NCBI GenBank assembly: GCA_937876465.1
Contig: CALEHV010000052.1
Location: 1 to 55,255, forward strand
Direction: 5' to 3'
DNA: 55,255 bases
Origin: an uncultured Bacillota bacterium
GTDB taxonomy: Bacteria > Bacillota_I > Bacilli_A > RFN20 > CAG-826
Shown: positions 52,466 through 55,255 of the stretch, piece by piece
Layout of the letters: each line of letters begins with the position of its first letter
How positions within the stretch are numbered: the stretch's first letter is position 1
The notes under the pieces: generated by a model
Databases searched by the model: none
Told to the model about the DNA's origin: nothing
The model's input: the letters and a program-made list of their open reading frames with translations, nothing else
Translations under genes and position numbers: made by a program

Positions 52466-53067
52466 TAATCAACGAATTTAATTGTGACAGCACGACGACG
52501 TCCTTCGCCAGATGATTCTGTCTTGATATTGTTGAAATTTGCTAATGCATTGTGAACAACTCTTCTCTCATCACTTGGCATTGGATCAAGTGTTGCGTCT
52601 TGATGTGTCTTTTGAACTTCCTTGGCTGTTTTGCGAGCGATAAATGCAACACGTGAATATTTGTTGTCTTTATAGTCACCAACATCAAGAAGGATTCTAA
52701 TACGACGGCAGAATTTGCCGCTTACTGCTAAACGAACAATTTCGTTCAAAGCTTGTAATGTAACACCATTTTTCCCTATTAATATAGGATTGTGGTCAGA
52801 ATTAATTTCAACACGAATTATATCGTCTTCGAGTGATGGTTTTGTGGTTACATTACCAATACCTAAAGATTCAATAACGTTTTTGATATATGATTCTGTA
52901 AATTCGATGATATCTGTGGTTTCGTAAACATTAATTATTGCTTTTTTACTAAATAAACCTTTTTTCTCATCAACTACAGTGAAGATAACATTATCTTTAT
53001 CAAGACCTAAATCTTGAGCAGCTAATTCAATTGCATCTTCAACTGTTTTTGCACTGAATTCTTTCAT
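52465..53067 (-). CDS. khpB: RNA-binding protein KhpB (Jag/EloR)
   Basis: 200 residues: Jag-N domain (MKEFSAKTVEDAIELAAQDL; DEKKGLFSKKAIINVY) at 1-50, KH domain at about 85-140 (NPILIGKNGVTLQALNEIV), R3H domain at the end (MPSDERRVVHNALANFN...SSGEGRRRAVTI). It works with KhpA in post-transcriptional control of cell elongation and division. Located directly after yidC, as in most Firmicutes. Confidence 0.95.
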   Translation of the reverse strand: MKEFSAKTVEDAIELAAQDLGLDKDNVIFTVVDEKKGLFSKKAIINVYETTDIIEFTESYIKNVIESLGIGNVTTKPSLEDDIIRVEINSDHNPILIGKNGVTLQALNEIVRLAVSGKFCRRIRILLDVGDYKDNKYSRVAFIARKTAKEVQKTHQDATLDPMPSDERRVVHNALANFNNIKTESSGEGRRRAVTIKFVD

Positions 53068-53082
53068 TTATTTTCTCCTAAT

Positions 53083-54723
53083 TTAATTACGTTTTGTATT
53101 AACTATTTTTTGAGTTATCAAAGATAACGCAAGTGAAATAACAGCACCAACTAACCAGTAAACACCCATTGCTGCAGGTAGTGTAAAGCCCATGATAATA
53201 ATCATAATGAGCATAACCCAGCTAATGATATTTGCTGTTCTATTTGATGATTTTTGTGCAGGATTAACACCCAAGCGTGCGACCTTTTTGGTTTTTGCTT
53301 TTGTAATCCATTGAGGAATCTTCATAGATAAGAATTGGGCTACAGACATAAGAACAAATAAGATTAATGCTGTCCACCAACCATACATATTTGAAGGCAT
53401 TCCATCAAAATTCTTTAAAGCATCTAAAATCGATGTTGAAAGATTGAGATTTAAGAATCTACCTGTTGAAAGAACAGCAGATCCTGTCATAGCACCCCAA
53501 ACACCAATAAATATTGGGAATTGAATGAGAATTGTAAGAAGCGAAGATAACGGATTAACTCCATGTTTTTTATAAAGCTTCATTTGTTCTTCAGCCATAC
53601 GTTGTTTTTCTGATTGATTTGTATTGCTGTTTGGATATTTAGCTTGAATCTTAGCTAATTCTGGTTGTAAAGATTGCATCTTTTGTTGTGATAATGTGGA
53701 TTTGAATGTTAATCCAAAGATTACCAATCTGACAATAAGAGTGACAACTAATAAAGATAAAAGTTGTGGCCAACCTTGTTGCATTGCCCCATCATAGTTT
53801 CCACCAGCAAAAGCTTTAGCTAAAACATCTGTTAAAGCTGCTACTGGCCAAACAATCAAACCTGAAATTGGACCTCTGCTCCATGCATAACCCCAGTCCT
53901 TAGATTTGATAGAAATTGAAACGCCATCTTGGCCATAATTTCCGTAATTGTAATCGTCGATCGCGATACAAGATTTTGTATTAGCAACCGCATTATTTAA
54001 TGTGCTCTTATAGATTTCAAAGAAATCTCTAGTAGGACAATTTTCAATACCAATTTCTAAGGCAATTTCTCCGTTGAATTTTTCAAGGTCTTCAAACATT
54101 TCTGGCCAGGTTTCATCGTTGTTTCCGTTAAAATGGCCACCGAATTTTTTCCAACCATATTCAACTAAAGCACCTTCACTAATTCCTTTTTCAACATTTC
54201 TGCTTCTTGTTAATTCAGATGCTTTTACTGTCTTAATATCAATAGGATTTGTTGGATATTTATCGTTCCAAGTATTAATTGAATTGTTAATTACCCAATT
54301 GTCTACAGCGACAAAATATTTTTGTGTCGGGATAGGCAAAGATCTGCCTTTTGCTGTAGATAAAATGTCTGAAAGTTTGCTGAATGCATACCATTCATTA
54401 ACCTTTTCTTTTCCCTCTTCTACTTCAGTAGCTTTTGTTTTCCAATAAAAGCCTGTATCCTTTGCAACGACAACTCTTCTCCAAAGATTATTGTTGTCTG
54501 CGTCAACTTTTTCAATTGTTATATTGTATGCTGAAGTATCAATACCACCAACTTTGTTGGCCTCTTCTTCAGAATCGAAATATTCAGATACGCCTGGTTC
54601 GTAAGCAAAAAGCATTCTGCACTTCTCAAGGTTTGTACACATATTATTTGTACATCCTGATGAAAGCACAGCAGTCATAAGTAATATTCCACCAGCTAAT
54701 GTTAATTTAGTCGATTTTTTCAC
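53083..54723 (-). CDS. yidC: Membrane protein insertase YidC with large extracytoplasmic domain
   Basis: 546 residues, about twice the 250-290 usual in Firmicutes. It starts with GTG overlapping the rnpA stop. Lipoprotein signal LTLAGGILLMTAVLSSGC (cysteine 24). Residues about 25-290 form an additional soluble domain. The five-helix YidC/Oxa1 core follows, with the groove arginine in VVTLIVRLVIFGLTFKS, then AKIQAKYPN, PLSSLLTILIQFPIFIGVW and IIMGFTLPAAMGVYWLVGA. The extra domain does not look like the Gram-negative P1 domain to me. It inserts membrane proteins with or without Sec. Confidence 0.95.
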   Translation of the reverse strand: MKKSTKLTLAGGILLMTAVLSSGCTNNMCTNLEKCRMLFAYEPGVSEYFDSEEEANKVGGIDTSAYNITIEKVDADNNNLWRRVVVAKDTGFYWKTKATEVEEGKEKVNEWYAFSKLSDILSTAKGRSLPIPTQKYFVAVDNWVINNSINTWNDKYPTNPIDIKTVKASELTRSRNVEKGISEGALVEYGWKKFGGHFNGNNDETWPEMFEDLEKFNGEIALEIGIENCPTRDFFEIYKSTLNNAVANTKSCIAIDDYNYGNYGQDGVSISIKSKDWGYAWSRGPISGLIVWPVAALTDVLAKAFAGGNYDGAMQQGWPQLLSLLVVTLIVRLVIFGLTFKSTLSQQKMQSLQPELAKIQAKYPNSNTNQSEKQRMAEEQMKLYKKHGVNPLSSLLTILIQFPIFIGVWGAMTGSAVLSTGRFLNLNLSTSILDALKNFDGMPSNMYGWWTALILFVLMSVAQFLSMKIPQWITKAKTKKVARLGVNPAQKSSNRTANIISWVMLIMIIIMGFTLPAAMGVYWLVGAVISLALSLITQKIVNTKRN

Positions 54724-55052
54724 TATTTTATTCTCACTTTGCTTAATAATTCGATAATATCGGCACGTACTTGTTCAAAATTTCCGATATCGTAGTTTTT
54801 TCGAGCTATCAATATAATATCTAAACTTTGTTTAAAATCGTATTCTTTTGCTAATATAGCTCGAATTTGTCGTCTCATTTTATTTCTGACGACCGCGGTT
54901 CCGCTCTTGGTTGGAATAGAAATTCCAACACGAGCATAACCAAAATTGTTGTTTAGAAAGTATAAAGTCAATGTTGATGATCTAACTAAAGATCCTTCAT
55001 TAATGACTTTTTGAAACTCGTCATGTTTTTTAACGCGGTTCAAAACTTTCAT
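54723..55052 (-). CDS. rnpA: Ribonuclease P protein component
   Basis: 109 residues. N-terminal VKKHDEFQKVINEGSLVRSS and the RNA-binding motif VGISIPTKSGTAVVRNKMRRQIRAI around residue 60. Protein subunit of RNase P, which trims tRNA 5' ends. Lies directly behind rpmH and overlaps the yidC start by one base. Confidence 0.96.
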   Translation of the reverse strand: MKVLNRVKKHDEFQKVINEGSLVRSSTLTLYFLNNNFGYARVGISIPTKSGTAVVRNKMRRQIRAILAKEYDFKQSLDIILIARKNYDIGNFEQVRADIIELLSKVRIK

Positions 55053-55059
55053 GTTTAAA

Positions 55060-55194
55060 TTAGGCAGTTAATTTAGCTCTGCCTTTTGCACGACGGGCTG
55101 CTAAAACCTTGCGTCCGTTCTTTGAAGCCATTCTTGCACGGAATCCGTGGACATTACGTCTATGTGTCTTACTTGGTTGATATGTTCTTTTCAT
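55060..55194 (-). CDS. rpmH: 50S ribosomal protein L34
   Basis: 44 residues: MKRTYQPSKTHRRNVHGFRA, then ASKNGRKVLAARRAKGRAKL, the complete L34 sequence. First gene of the rpmH-rnpA-yidC-khpB run that borders oriC in most bacteria, so dnaA and the origin should lie to the right. The ribosome binding site is weak; a pseudoknot-like element lies upstream. Confidence 0.97.
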   Translation of the reverse strand: MKRTYQPSKTHRRNVHGFRARMASKNGRKVLAARRAKGRAKLTA

Positions 55195-55205
55195 ACTTTA
55201 TCTCG

Positions 55206-55255
55206 TATTATCTAGTTGTATCCCGGCTGAACTAGACAAACCTTTCTTTCTCCGG
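55206..55255 (-). promoter_or_regulatory. Pseudoknot-like leader element, copy 2 (cut by window end)
   Basis: CCGGA (from 55255), an AG-rich linker, then TTGTCTAGTT (55230-55239) pairing with AACTAGATAA (55208-55217, one G-U), and CCGG in the loop (55223-55226) complementary to the first segment. It matches the element at 21724-21776 in sequence and layout, including AGAAAGAAAG and CTAGATAATAC. The 5' edge is outside the window. Confidence 0.55.

Noticed and set aside
1..55255. Mycoplasma-type code with TGA as tryptophan
   Set aside because: Several core genes (ispE, pth, walJ) end at TGA at the expected length, and tryptophans are TGG.
1..55255. tRNA, rRNA, CRISPR arrays, T-boxes
   Set aside because: No cloverleaf, rRNA segment, regularly spaced repeat or T-box consensus was recognised. 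lysS has only a short upstream region with an inverted repeat and no T-box sequence.

Overview
The window is AT-rich bacterial DNA read with the standard bacterial code (TGA is a stop; for example ispE ends in a TGA that overlaps the next ATG). The gene set and order (rpmH-rnpA-yidC-khpB-mnmE; tatD-rnmV-rsmA-ispE-glmU; pth-mfd-rqcP-tilS-ftsH; rpsF-ssb-rpsR; gdpP-rplI-dnaB-walJ) is the left flank of a Bacilli-type replication origin, which should lie just beyond the right end. Many lipoproteins, Ig-like and BspA-like surface proteins and a pyruvate phosphate dikinase suggest an uncultured, host-associated, anaerobic member of the Erysipelotrichales/Acholeplasmatales-like Bacilli. That placement is inference; no rRNA is present.

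Layout. 1-3.6 kb: a two-gene operon (secreted protein plus small cytosolic protein) and a UDP-sugar dehydrogenase. 3.6-8.7 kb: core operon gdpP-rplI-dnaB-walJ-orf on the minus strand. 8.7-28.3 kb: an accessory island between gdpP and rpsR, genes that are often neighbours. It holds lipoproteins, two large mosaic surface proteins with identical ends and related structured leaders, a nucleotidyltransferase, a decayed IS200/IS605 element, and an ArsR-regulated Zn/Cd exporter. 28.3-39.9 kb: core genes rpsR-ssb-rpsF, lysS, dus, ftsH, tilS, rqcP, mfd, pth. 39.9-48.1 kb: a second accessory block (PopT-type lipid carrier transporter with TetR, FGGY kinase, ppdK, BspA-like lipoprotein) placed between pth and a wrecked glmU. 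48.1-55.2 kb: core genes ispE to rpmH.

Most genes run leftward, away from the presumed origin. The plus-strand genes are accessory (lipoproteins, arsR-zntA, popT-tetR) or ppdK. The core genes cover replication (DnaB, SSB), ribosome and tRNA function (L9, L34, S6, S18, LysRS, TilS, Dus, MnmE, RsmA, RnmV, RnpA, Pth, RqcP), repair (Mfd), membrane protein quality and insertion (FtsH, YidC) and c-di-AMP turnover (GdpP).

The most unusual signals are: (1) two long 5' leaders of paralogous surface-protein genes with a 19-base identical core and base-pairing that is kept although the paired bases differ; (2) an (AAG)6 tract filling the promoter spacer of one of these genes, a possible phase switch; (3) a roughly 50-nt pseudoknot-like element found upstream of both rpmH and a nucleotidyltransferase gene; (4) two genes whose only sensibly placed start codon is ACG; (5) a glmU reduced to its two ends; (6) several promoters whose -10 box lies 6 bases before the ATG, implying leaderless mRNAs. 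No tRNA, rRNA or CRISPR array was seen.
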